Both the position numbers and the translations under genes were made by a program. The notes below the pieces were generated by a model. It did not search any database. It saw only the letters and a list, made by a program, of their open reading frames with translations, and was not told the origin of the DNA. A stretch of DNA of 64,000 nucleotides from Candidatus Latescibacterota bacterium (GTDB lineage Bacteria; Latescibacterota; UBA2968). The DNA lies in the NCBI GenBank assembly GCA_022821275.1, contig JAJEDY010000061.1, forward strand, positions 62,001-126,000. The letters run 5' to 3'. Within the stretch, counting starts at the first letter, position 1; each line of letters opens with the position of its first letter. Shown one piece after another: positions 9,029 through 16,876 of the stretch.

Positions 9029-10476
9029 TGAACCGCGATAAGTTAATTTTTGAACGCGGCGCGCCAGACAGACGCTGTGTCGCATTTCCCGCTGCGGTGG
9101 ATTCCGGAACAGAAATTCCCGAAACCATGCGCCGCGATGTGCCACCCGGTCTCCCCGAAGTCAGCGAACTGGAACTCGTGCGCCACTACACCGCGCTTTC
9201 ACAGATGAACTTCAGCATCGACACCCATTTTTATCCCCTGGGATCCTGTACCATGAAATACAATCCCAGAGTACATGAAAAAGCGGCGCGTATCCCGCAG
9301 ATCGCGGGATTGCATCCCCTATCGGAAAATGCCCAACCCGCCCTGCAAGTCATCTGGGAAATGGAACAAGTGCTCAAAGCCGTCAGCGGAATGGACGGAT
9401 TCACCTTTCAACCCACAGCCGGGGCGCAAGGCGAATTCGTGGGCATATCACTGATCGCCGCCTATCACAAGGCACAGGGCAACGCCAAAAAAGTAGTACT
9501 CATCCCCGACTCTGCCCACGGCACAAATCCGGCAACCGCGGCAATCTGCGGGTATGCAGTACAGGCAATAAAATCAACAGAACGCGGCACAGTCGATGTG
9601 GAAGACCTCAAGACGCACTTGACCGAAGACGTAGCCGGATTGATGTTGACCAACCCCAACACATTTGGCGTATTTGAAGACGAAATTGAAGACATCGCCG
9701 CATTAGTACACGACGTAGGTGGCCTCTTGTATTACGACGGCGCGAACTTAAACGCCTTTCTGGGTCAATGTCGCCCCGGCGACATGGGCTTTGACGTCGT
9801 ACACATCAACCTGCACAAAACATTTACAACACCCCACGGAGGTGGCGGACCAGGCTCTGGTCCCGTAGGCGTAACAAAGGCACTCTTGCCATTCTTACCC
9901 CTGCCCGTAGTCCTGAAAGAAGGTGATACATTCAAGCTCGACTTTGACCGCCCGGAATCCATCGGCAAAGTGAGTTCATTCTACGGCAATTTTGGCATGG
10001 TCATACGCGCATTGGTCTATGCCAAAATGCTCGGCGCAGAAGGCATGCGCCGCACTAGTGAAATGGCCGTCTTGAACGCCAATTACATCGCGGCAAAACT
10101 CGACCCCCACTACGACCGCCCCAAAAATGCACAACCCATGCACGAAATGGTATTCTCGGCATCGCGACAAAAAAGGGCGAACGGGATCACCGCAACCGAT
10201 ATTGCCAAACGGCTGATCGACTACGGCGTCCATCCGCCCACGATCTACTTTCCCCTGCCCAATGTCGCGCCCGAAACCATGCTCATCGAACCGACCGAGA
10301 CCGAAAGTCTCGAACAGGTTGACGACTTTATCGAAGCCATGATCCAAATAGCAAAAGAAGCCGAAGAAAACCCCGACCTCCTCACCGAAGCCCCCCACGC
10401 AACACCCGTGCGAAGACTGGACGAAGCAACCGCCGCGCGAAAACCCATCCTTCGGTTCAAGACCAATAACCCTTGA
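9028..10476 (+). CDS. gcvPB: glycine dehydrogenase (decarboxylating) subunit 2
   Basis: A 482-residue PLP-carrying half of the P-protein. The PLP lysine lies in HINLHKTFTTPHGGGGPG, which is nearly invariant in the family, and FYPLGSCTMKYNPR near the N-terminus is also diagnostic. The start at 9028 overlaps the stop of subunit 1 (TAATG) and has GGAGG 10 bases upstream; an in-frame GTG at 9013 is a less likely start. It forms the active enzyme with the preceding gene. A promoter for the next operon begins inside the last codons. Confidence 0.95.
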   Translation: MNRDKLIFERGAPDRRCVAFPAAVDSGTEIPETMRRDVPPGLPEVSELELVRHYTALSQMNFSIDTHFYPLGSCTMKYNPRVHEKAARIPQIAGLHPLSENAQPALQVIWEMEQVLKAVSGMDGFTFQPTAGAQGEFVGISLIAAYHKAQGNAKKVVLIPDSAHGTNPATAAICGYAVQAIKSTERGTVDVEDLKTHLTEDVAGLMLTNPNTFGVFEDEIEDIAALVHDVGGLLYYDGANLNAFLGQCRPGDMGFDVVHINLHKTFTTPHGGGGPGSGPVGVTKALLPFLPLPVVLKEGDTFKLDFDRPESIGKVSSFYGNFGMVIRALVYAKMLGAEGMRRTSEMAVLNANYIAAKLDPHYDRPKNAQPMHEMVFSASRQKRANGITATDIAKRLIDYGVHPPTIYFPLPNVAPETMLIEPTETESLEQVDDFIEAMIQIAKEAEENPDLLTEAPHATPVRRLDEATAARKPILRFKTNNP

Positions 10477-10500
10477 CATACTCAAATATCTAACTATATT
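10473..10500 (+). promoter_or_regulatory. sigma-70 promoter of the EcoRV-like modification operon
   Basis: TTGACA (10473-10478) and TATATT (10495-10500) are separated by 16 bases, a strong match to the sigma-70 consensus, 44 bases before the HTH gene. The -35 overlaps the last codon of gcvPB. The -10 is the left end of a perfect palindrome. Confidence 0.7.
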
Positions 10501-10514
10501 CCCTGGGGAATATA
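10495..10514. promoter_or_regulatory. palindromic operator over the -10 box
   Basis: TATATTCCC and its exact reverse complement GGGAATATA are separated by TG. The left arm is the -10 box itself, so a bound repressor would block the promoter. The small HTH protein encoded next is the obvious candidate for autoregulation, as with controller proteins of other restriction-modification systems. This is inference. Confidence 0.6.
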
Positions 10515-10543
10515 GCTTGTTGATCTCTCCAGGAGAAAATTCC

Positions 10544-10744
10544 ATGAGCAAGAAAGGTATTTCGCAAGAACTAATTACAACTCGAGAAGCTGCAGAAAAT
10601 CTTGGATATACAATTCAGCACACACGCCTGTTGATACGTCGTGGAGAAATTGAGGCCACAAAATTTGGCAGAGATTGGCTGGTCGTGCGTGAATCTGTTG
10701 TCGAATACAAGATGGGTGGTGCATCAGACAATTCCGACGAGTGA
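10544..10744 (+). CDS. small excisionase/MerR-type HTH protein, putative R-M controller
   Basis: A 66-residue DNA-binding protein of the HTH_17/excisionase type: ITTREAAENLGYTIQHTRLL followed by a wing with IEATKFGRDWLVVRESV. The start at 10544 has AGGAG upstream. It is followed after 15 bases by the adenine methylase, and a palindrome covers its own promoter, so a controller role for the restriction-modification operon is plausible. EcoRV itself is described as having a controller protein, but of a different (Xre-like) type as I recall it. A recombination directionality factor is the alternative; no integrase is nearby. Confidence 0.7.
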   Translation: MSKKGISQELITTREAAENLGYTIQHTRLLIRRGEIEATKFGRDWLVVRESVVEYKMGGASDNSDE

Positions 10745-10759
10745 ACCGAGGGGATACAG

Positions 10760-11674
10760 ATGAATAAAAAAATAAACAATGTAAAAGCACCGCCCCTCAA
10801 AATTCAGGGCATCAAAACAAAACTCGTTTCATTTATTATGCACAATGTGAAATGGGATGGACAGGGGCGATGGGTTGAACCATTCTTGGGGTCAGGAGTT
10901 GTGGTACTGAATGTCAACCCAGAGAAAGCCTTGCTCGCAGATACAAATGAACACATCATTCACTTCTATCGCGCAATACAAACTGGCGAAATGAATCCCT
11001 ATGATTTGCGATGCTTTTTAGAGCGAGAAGGCCGTGTGCTAAAAGAAAAAGGCCAGGACCACTACTATGAACTGCGTGAACGCTTTAATACACATCATTC
11101 GCCCTTTGACTTTCTCTTTTTGAATCGCGCGTGTTTTAACGGCATGATGAGATTCAACTCAAAGGGCAAATTTAACGTGCCTTTTTGCAGAAAACCCGAA
11201 AGATTCGCTCAGGCTTATATCACCAAAATATGCAATCAAGTCGCCTGGGCACTTGAAAGAATAAAGGGAAAAGATTGGCACTTCACAGTTCAGGACTGGC
11301 ACGATACCTTAAGCCAGGTTGAAGATTCAGATTTCGTTTATCTCGATCCGCCTTATAATGATAGACATACAGATTATTACAACCAGTGGCGCGACAGTGA
11401 TGCAGATGGGTTGGCGCGAGCAGTCAAAAAGTTAAAGGCTCCTTTTGCCTACTCGACCTGGAAGCAAAATAAATACCGTACAAATGACCACCTGACAAAG
11501 CACTTCTCTGATTTTCCCACGGCGACAAAGGCGCATTTCTATCATATCGGCTCAAAAGAATCGCTCCGCAACGCGATGGAAGAGGCTCTCGTCATGTCAC
11601 CAGATTGTGTCGCGAAAAATGAGAAAGACAGTATGTTACCGGACTTTCAGGAACAATTCGCTATTTCTTTTTAG
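10760..11674 (+). CDS. DNA adenine methylase, M.EcoRV-like (D12 class)
   Basis: A 304-residue N6-adenine methyltransferase. The SAM-binding motif is EPFLGSG at residues 40-46 and the catalytic motif DPPY at 196-199. Other segments, such as IQGIKTKLV, LDFLFLNR-like FDFLFLNRACFNGM and RFAQAYITKI, match my recollection of M.EcoRV closely along most of its length, so GATATC methylation is predicted. A good GAGGGG ribosome site precedes the ATG. Its last codons overlap by four bases the end of the convergent restriction gene. It would protect host DNA from that enzyme. Confidence 0.9.
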   Translation: MNKKINNVKAPPLKIQGIKTKLVSFIMHNVKWDGQGRWVEPFLGSGVVVLNVNPEKALLADTNEHIIHFYRAIQTGEMNPYDLRCFLEREGRVLKEKGQDHYYELRERFNTHHSPFDFLFLNRACFNGMMRFNSKGKFNVPFCRKPERFAQAYITKICNQVAWALERIKGKDWHFTVQDWHDTLSQVEDSDFVYLDPPYNDRHTDYYNQWRDSDADGLARAVKKLKAPFAYSTWKQNKYRTNDHLTKHFSDFPTATKAHFYHIGSKESLRNAMEEALVMSPDCVAKNEKDSMLPDFQEQFAISF

Positions 11675-12405
11675 CGATATTGTCTCCATATCCTGAACTC
11701 TGCCAAATTTTTGTATTTCCCTTCACGCTCAGACGCTGATCTTCCGTAATTTCGCCAATATTCTAAAAACTCTTCCTTCGACTGGAAAGGTCCCGATTCA
11801 TTGCGGAAATCATACAAATCCCCCGATATACTTCCAATATTTGCCGTATTTCCACTGCCTGCACTCTCACCAGCTATCTTCCATTTTCGGGCCACAAACC
11901 AGGACACATCTTCGAATGGTAACGGGATTTCATAGAGTCTTTCCAAATCGTAAATGTGATTCGGGTCATCTTCAGAAGATTTTCTTGTATATATAAAGCC
12001 GACCACCCATTCTTCTGCGTACTGACTATATGGAAACTCGATATTTTTGGTTTCATTTCTGAGAAAACTCGTGTAACCCCCAAGTGTAAAACTGACTTTT
12101 GTCCTTTCTCGACTGCGGTAGGTGGTTTTGACATCTACCGCAATTTTTTGATCGTCTGCGGCACTCTCCATTAACGTGAAATCAGGATAGTAATTCTGAG
12201 CTTTTGCTTCCCGAACAATCATTCCATTTTGCTGCGCGACCTGATAAATTACTGGTCTGACGAGCAACTCAAAAACAGTACTCAAAACTTTGGAATCAGT
12301 ACCAAGAGAGTAAATTTTCTCATCCGCTGTTATAATACCTCTGACATCGTAGCTGATATTGTGCTCCTCAAAAATTCTCTCGAATTCAGTTCGAAAATCA
12401 AGCAT
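11671..12405 (-). CDS. type II restriction endonuclease, EcoRV-like
   Basis: The 244-residue protein aligns end to end with EcoRV (245 residues) from memory. Catalytic residues appear as Glu46, Asp75 in YYPDF, and Asp91-x-Lys93 in VDVKTTY, each one position offset from EcoRV Glu45, Asp74, Asp90 and Lys92. The minor-groove Q-loop Gln70 and the major-groove recognition loop GSGNT (183-187) are kept, as is FTLGGYTSFLRN. GATATC cleavage is therefore predicted. The gene runs convergent to its methylase with overlapping stops and has its own promoter region beyond 12405. GAGGTG upstream is the ribosome site. Confidence 0.93.
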   Translation of the reverse strand: MLDFRTEFERIFEEHNISYDVRGIITADEKIYSLGTDSKVLSTVFELLVRPVIYQVAQQNGMIVREAKAQNYYPDFTLMESAADDQKIAVDVKTTYRSRERTKVSFTLGGYTSFLRNETKNIEFPYSQYAEEWVVGFIYTRKSSEDDPNHIYDLERLYEIPLPFEDVSWFVARKWKIAGESAGSGNTANIGSISGDLYDFRNESGPFQSKEEFLEYWRNYGRSASEREGKYKNLAEFRIWRQYR

Positions 12406-12444
12406 GTTTACACCTCATTTGATCACATCTGTAAAGTATGCTGT

Positions 12445-12455
12445 CTGGTGACCAG
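12445..12455. promoter_or_regulatory. possible operator upstream of the endonuclease gene
   Basis: CTGGTGACCAG is a perfect 5-1-5 palindrome about 40 bases upstream of the endonuclease start. It is short enough to occur by chance and does not resemble the palindrome upstream of the methylase operon, so its role is doubtful. Confidence 0.2.
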
Positions 12456-12468
12456 CGATTTTTGATTT

Positions 12469-13245
12469 TTAATCGGCGCAAAAATTCATGGTATTAACAT
12501 TTCCTGTCTTTAGATCATCTAAGGTCATATTATACCACCATGGGAGTTGCGCTCCTGGTCCCAATGCTTCTTTGAATTTGGCATAGTATCTAAGCGCGAT
12601 CCTCTTATTCTGTGCCATCTGTTCTTCATAAGGACGACGTTCCACATAGGGTTTATAGCAATCATACAAAAAATCTTTCTCTTTTCCTTCGCTCAGACGT
12701 CTCACAACACCGAAAAGGTCCATGTGAAAACTCGCAATAATCCGATAAACATCTGCAATAAAAGGCCCATTGGGAAACGCCTTTGCATATTGGTAGGCGA
12801 CCTTTATATTTGGCATTTCTCCAAGTCCATGATACGAACGAACGCCCAGAATTTGTGAAAAAAGGGTATATTCCCGATATTTAGAATCGGGATCCATTTT
12901 ATGAGCTTGAACGAGAAATTTTTCAGAATATACCAGAGCCTGACTGTATGTTCCCCCAGCATATTTGGATGTTTCTATTCCCAACGCCCGCGTGCGATCA
13001 TTATCGTATTTATAGTAATCTTCATGCTTTTCAATTTTGAAGAGATCGTCAAACTTCCTCAACTCCTCTGATATGAACGCTCTCAGTTTCCCATCTAACT
13101 CGACATATTTTTTTACCGTAGGATTTGCAACTATTGCTTCGTATTCCGCATAAAGCTGATCGAGTCGTTGTTGTATGGGATCTTCTCCAAACGCATTTGA
13201 AGTAATCGCGCACCCCATAAAAATATAGAAAATTATTCTCACCAC
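12469..13245 (-). CDS. secreted protein of unknown function
   Basis: I do not recognise this gene. A GTG start at 13245 (or the adjacent GTG at 13242) follows AAGGAGG by 6 to 9 bases and begins with a hydrophobic signal sequence, RIIFYIFMGCAITSNAFG; an upstream ATG in frame lacks a ribosome site. The mature protein of about 235 residues is largely helical and charged, with SKYREYTLFSQILGVR and WWYNMTLDDLKTGNVN as notable stretches; the spacing of aromatic residues hints at TPR-like helices. The Cys in FMGC could be a weak lipobox. AT-rich composition matches the adjacent R-M genes more than the PhyH genes. Confidence 0.7.
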   Translation of the reverse strand: MVRIIFYIFMGCAITSNAFGEDPIQQRLDQLYAEYEAIVANPTVKKYVELDGKLRAFISEELRKFDDLFKIEKHEDYYKYDNDRTRALGIETSKYAGGTYSQALVYSEKFLVQAHKMDPDSKYREYTLFSQILGVRSYHGLGEMPNIKVAYQYAKAFPNGPFIADVYRIIASFHMDLFGVVRRLSEGKEKDFLYDCYKPYVERRPYEEQMAQNKRIALRYYAKFKEALGPGAQLPWWYNMTLDDLKTGNVNTMNFCAD

Positions 13246-13370
13246 GACGATCCTCCTTAATTTTATCCTCACAAAACCCACCTCACTTGCATATTTCCAT
13301 TCTCCGGGCGGTTCAAGATTTTCTGGCATGTTCTTTTTGAACGTATTATGGTAAAATACAGCAAAACCTT

Positions 13371-13403
13371 CTGGATCGCGGCTAACATCCTGCCGCGATG
13401 ACG
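13371..13403 (+). repeat. CTGGAT-family stem-loop repeat
   Basis: CTGGATCGCGG is followed by CTGCCGCGATGACG, giving a 7-bp perfect stem (TCGCGGC/GCCGCGA) with a 9-base loop. It belongs to a family with copies at 47881, 53211, 59070 and 61078. It lies in the 254-base gap between the unknown secreted protein and the first PhyH gene. Confidence 0.8.
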
Positions 13404-13499
13404 ATTGCCTTTAACGTATTACTTGTTTCTCACATCTTGTATCTTTGTGTCTTTGTGTGAGGCTCTCTCACATCCCACTTCCCACAAGCAGGTGCTATC

Positions 13500-14318
13500 A
13501 TGTCCTTCCAATTCACAGAAAAACACATCGCCGATTACCACACCCTCGGCTACACCATATTCCAGGACATCATACCCACAACCCTACTCACAGACCTGCG
13601 CCGCGTCGCTGATAAAGCAAGAGAAATAGCGCGCAAAGTCACCGGTCCACAGGCGCAGCGCCTCCAGCCCATCGCCAAATACGACCTCGACCAGCGCCCC
13701 TTCAAAAACTACGGTGAATTGCCAGAACTCAACGACGCCATCCATCGCGTCCTCACCCCACACCACTACCACGCCGACCTCGACCGCACCGGCATCCTGC
13801 TCGAACCCGCCGAATACCCCTGGTGTACGGACTGGCACCGCGACTGGCGCGATCACATGCCCCGGGAAGTATTCGAATCCGAATTTCGCGAAGAATGGCA
13901 ATGGCAATCATACCACATCGACTACCAGAACCAGATCAACTGCGCCCTGTACGAAGACCCATCCACCTGGATCGTACCCGGCAGTCACTATCGCCAGCGC
14001 AACCTCCCCGGTGAAATCGCCGCCAAAAACGCCTATGACCGCGACAAATTCCGCAACCAGAGACCCGTCTCCAACGAACAACAAGAACGCGACTGCCTCG
14101 ACTACGCGCGCAACATGCCCGGCGCTGTACAACTGCGCCTCAACGCGGGCGACTTCGCCCTCTATCGTTCAAGCGCCTGGCATCTCGGCAATTATGTCCC
14201 CTACCGCAAACGCGCCACCATCCACGACTTCTGCGGCACGCCTGAATATTCCCAACACATTGACGAACGCATTGAAAGAAAAGAAACAGCCATCAAACGC
14301 CTTGCATCTGCAACCTGA
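13500..14318 (+). CDS. phytanoyl-CoA dioxygenase (PhyH) family protein, copy 1
   Basis: A 272-residue non-haem iron, 2-oxoglutarate oxygenase. Iron ligands read as His113 and Asp115 in DWHRDW and His228 in SAWHLGNY, with Arg238 as the likely 2-oxoglutarate anchor. The jelly-roll is preceded by an N-terminal FTEKHIADYHTLGYTIFQD helix-strand typical of the family. PhyH proteins hydroxylate varied small molecules; the substrate here cannot be read. It is the first of four PhyH genes on this strand and the most divergent from copies 2 and 3. It uses cytosine-rich codons like most genes of the window. Confidence 0.87.
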   Translation: MSFQFTEKHIADYHTLGYTIFQDIIPTTLLTDLRRVADKAREIARKVTGPQAQRLQPIAKYDLDQRPFKNYGELPELNDAIHRVLTPHHYHADLDRTGILLEPAEYPWCTDWHRDWRDHMPREVFESEFREEWQWQSYHIDYQNQINCALYEDPSTWIVPGSHYRQRNLPGEIAAKNAYDRDKFRNQRPVSNEQQERDCLDYARNMPGAVQLRLNAGDFALYRSSAWHLGNYVPYRKRATIHDFCGTPEYSQHIDERIERKETAIKRLASAT

Positions 14319-14416
14319 ACACTTTCGACGCCCTGCACATAACTATTGTCTCTAAATTTTACTATTCGTAAATTTAGCAATAATTATACAAATTCCATAC
14401 TTTCAGGAGCCACGCT

Positions 14417-15187
14417 ATGCAACTCACACCCGAACAAATACGCGAATTTTACGACCGCGGTTACGTCAAAATACCCGGCGCCATATCAAAAGCCATGGTC
14501 GATACCGCGCGCCAGGCCGTCAACCACTCCATCGGCACCCTGGGCCCAAACGGCGAAGACATGTCCAAACACCGCGCAGCGCAATTCTGCCGCGACTTGA
14601 ATGGCGCCCCCGTAATAATGGACCTCTTCAACAACAGCCCGGTCATCTCCCTCGCCGAATCCCTCATGGGAGAGGGCAACTTGCAAAAACCCATCGGAGG
14701 CGCGCAAGTCGCCCCGCGATTTCCCACAGTAATCGGCGAAATCCCACCCGAACCGCGCGGTCATCTCGACGGCATGGGCACCGGCACAAACGGCATGCCA
14801 AAAGGCGTGTACCGACGCGGATTTACGGCCTTCGCCGTCATCTATCTCGCCGACGTACCCGAACCCTACAGCGGCAACTTCACCGTCTGGCCAGGCTCTC
14901 ATCGCTTCTTTGAAAACTACCTCAAACGCGAGGGCCTCGAAATACTCTCCAGCGGCACCCCGCGCGTTGACCTGCCCGAAGGACCGGACATGGTCACCGG
15001 AAACGCCGGCGACCTCATCATCGCACACCATCAGATGATCCACACCGGCGGTCCCAATGCCTCACCCAACATACGCTACGCCGCCATCGCACGCCTGCGC
15101 CACATCGACTGCAACAAAAATGGCAACGACTGCTTCCAGGACATCTGGCGCGAATTTCCCTGCGTGCGCGAAGCCATCGCGGCGTAA
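14417..15187 (+). CDS. phytanoyl-CoA dioxygenase family protein, copy 2
   Basis: A 256-residue PhyH protein. Iron ligands are His116 and Asp118 in RGHLDGMG and distal His209 in QMIHTGGPN; Arg220 follows at the expected spacing. CAGGAG lies upstream of the ATG. It is a clear tandem paralogue of copy 3: both are 256 residues with the shared stretches YSGNFTVWP, SHRFF and GNAGDLI, and both start with a Q/E-rich helix then FYDRGY/FAKEGY. The substrate is unknown. Confidence 0.9.
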   Translation: MQLTPEQIREFYDRGYVKIPGAISKAMVDTARQAVNHSIGTLGPNGEDMSKHRAAQFCRDLNGAPVIMDLFNNSPVISLAESLMGEGNLQKPIGGAQVAPRFPTVIGEIPPEPRGHLDGMGTGTNGMPKGVYRRGFTAFAVIYLADVPEPYSGNFTVWPGSHRFFENYLKREGLEILSSGTPRVDLPEGPDMVTGNAGDLIIAHHQMIHTGGPNASPNIRYAAIARLRHIDCNKNGNDCFQDIWREFPCVREAIAA

Positions 15188-15191
15188 AGGC

Positions 15192-15250
15192 ATCCACAGA
15201 AAAAACGCGAGTAATTTGAGCTTTTACACAGATAGATACAGATAAAAGGC
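15192..15250. repeat. degenerate CAGAT-family repeat arm
   Basis: CATCCACAGA near the start and ACACAGATAGATACAGATAA further on recall the arm at 57925. The match is partial and the segment is probably a decayed copy between PhyH copies 2 and 3. Confidence 0.45.
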
Positions 15251-15319
15251 GAGAGGCGAGAAGGAATAGGGTCTGGCGGGTTGGGGAGACTGACAACTAA
15301 CAACTGACAGAGGTTTACC

Positions 15320-16090
15320 ATGTCTATGACCATTACTGACGCGCAAAAACGCCAATTCGCAAAAGAAGGCTACCTCAAAATCCCGGGGGCTGTACCCAAA
15401 AACATGATCGAAACGTCACTTCGCGCCGTCAACCATTCCATCGGCAACGTGGGCATTGGCGGCGAAGACCTCTCCAGACACCGCTCCGGCTTCTTTTGCG
15501 CCGAGCTTTTGGACGCGCCCTTCATTCTCGACATGTACAACAAAACCCCGGTCATGCAAATTGCCGAATCGCTCATGGGCAAAGGCAACGTCCTCCCCGT
15601 TGAACGCGCCAAAACCTATCCGCGCTTCCCTCTCCCCCTCGGACAAGAACCATCGCCACCGCGGGGACACATCGACGGCATTGGCAGCGGCACCAACGGC
15701 ACGGCCAAAGGCGATTACAAACGCTCATTCACCGCCTTCGCCGTCGTCTATCTCGTCGATGTACCCGAACCCTACAGCGGCAACTTCACCGTCTGGCCCC
15801 AATCCCATCGCTTCTTTGCCGACTACTTCACAGAACACGGCCACGAAGTACTCGCCAACGGCATGCCCCGGCCCGACCTGCCCAAAGACCCCATCATGAT
15901 CACTGGTAACGCGGGCGACCTCATTCTCGCGCATCATCAAGTCGTCCACGGAGCCTGTCTCAACGCATCGCCCAACGTGCGCCTCGCCACCATCACCCGT
16001 CTCAAACACAAAAATACCGACGAAATCGGCAAAGGCGCGTACACAGACATCTGGCGCGAGTGGCCCGGTATCCGCGACATCCTATCATAA
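15320..16090 (+). CDS. phytanoyl-CoA dioxygenase family protein, copy 3
   Basis: A 256-residue paralogue of the preceding gene. Iron ligands His117 and Asp119 lie in RGHIDGIG and His210 in QVVHGACLN, with Arg221 as co-substrate anchor. Two possible ATGs (15320 and 15326) differ by two residues. The close similarity of copies 2 and 3 points to a recent tandem duplication; differences are concentrated after the HxD motif and around the distal His, where substrate contacts are expected. Copy 4 follows after 8 bases. Confidence 0.9.
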   Translation: MSMTITDAQKRQFAKEGYLKIPGAVPKNMIETSLRAVNHSIGNVGIGGEDLSRHRSGFFCAELLDAPFILDMYNKTPVMQIAESLMGKGNVLPVERAKTYPRFPLPLGQEPSPPRGHIDGIGSGTNGTAKGDYKRSFTAFAVVYLVDVPEPYSGNFTVWPQSHRFFADYFTEHGHEVLANGMPRPDLPKDPIMITGNAGDLILAHHQVVHGACLNASPNVRLATITRLKHKNTDEIGKGAYTDIWREWPGIRDILS

Positions 16091-16098
16091 AGTTCACC

Positions 16099-16875
16099 AT
16101 GACCATCACCGAAGCGCAAAAACAACAATACAGAGACGACGGCTATTTCATCCTCGAAGCCGTCATCCCCGAACACCACCTCGAACTCCTGCGCGACGAA
16201 TGCCAGACCTTTATCGACACCATGCACGCGCGCATGGATGAACAGGGCACGGACACCATCGGCATCAATCATCGCAACAAACGCTACTTTGTCTCCAACT
16301 GCTTTCGCCAGCAACCCAAACTCCGCGCCTTCCTCTTCAGCGACCTCATGGCCGAAATATGCCGGGCCACCCTCGGCGACAACGCGTACCTCTTCTGGGA
16401 ACAATACGTCGTCAAAGGCGCGGAAACCGGCATGAAATTCTCATGGCATCAGGACTCGGGCTATGTCGGTTATCCCGACCACAAACCGTATCTCACCTGC
16501 TGGTGTGCGCTCGACGACATGAGCGAAGAAAACGGCACCGTCCATCTCCTGCCCTATTCGCGCAGCGGTATCCGCTCGTGGGTACACCACATCGTCGAAG
16601 AAGGCAGCAACGACAAAGTCGGCTACTTTGGCAGCGACCCCGGCCTCATTGCAGAAGTACCCGCAGGCAGCATTGTCGCCTTCTCCAGCATCGTCTTCCA
16701 CAGCAGCAGCACCAACACCACCCCAAAACTGCGCCGCGCGTACCTGGGGCAATACTCCTGCGAACCCATCCTATCATCTGACGGCAGCAAACTCTGGGGC
16801 AACGCCGAACCCTTCCTCCGCAATGGCAAATCCACAGTTGGTGAATCCCCACCCGACTTGCCATCGCGAATGTAA
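16099..16875 (+). CDS. phytanoyl-CoA dioxygenase family protein, copy 4
   Basis: A 258-residue PhyH protein of another subfamily. Iron ligands His117 and Asp119 lie in SWHQDSGYVGY and His201 in FHSSSTN, with Arg212 or Arg213 behind. The motif WHQD and the following LTCWCALDD are the more canonical PhyH form, close to ectoine-hydroxylase-type and related enzymes. The start at 16099 was preferred because it is 8 bases after copy 3 and leaves the family N-terminus MTITEAQKQQYRDDGYFIL intact; an upstream in-frame start would overlap copy 3. The substrate is unknown. Confidence 0.88.
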   Translation: MTITEAQKQQYRDDGYFILEAVIPEHHLELLRDECQTFIDTMHARMDEQGTDTIGINHRNKRYFVSNCFRQQPKLRAFLFSDLMAEICRATLGDNAYLFWEQYVVKGAETGMKFSWHQDSGYVGYPDHKPYLTCWCALDDMSEENGTVHLLPYSRSGIRSWVHHIVEEGSNDKVGYFGSDPGLIAEVPAGSIVAFSSIVFHSSSTNTTPKLRRAYLGQYSCEPILSSDGSKLWGNAEPFLRNGKSTVGESPPDLPSRM

Positions 16876-16876
16876 A

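Noticed and set aside
10544-12405. Integrative element ends considered around the R-M genes
   Set aside because: No integrase, att repeats or tRNA nearby; the small HTH protein is better explained as a controller.
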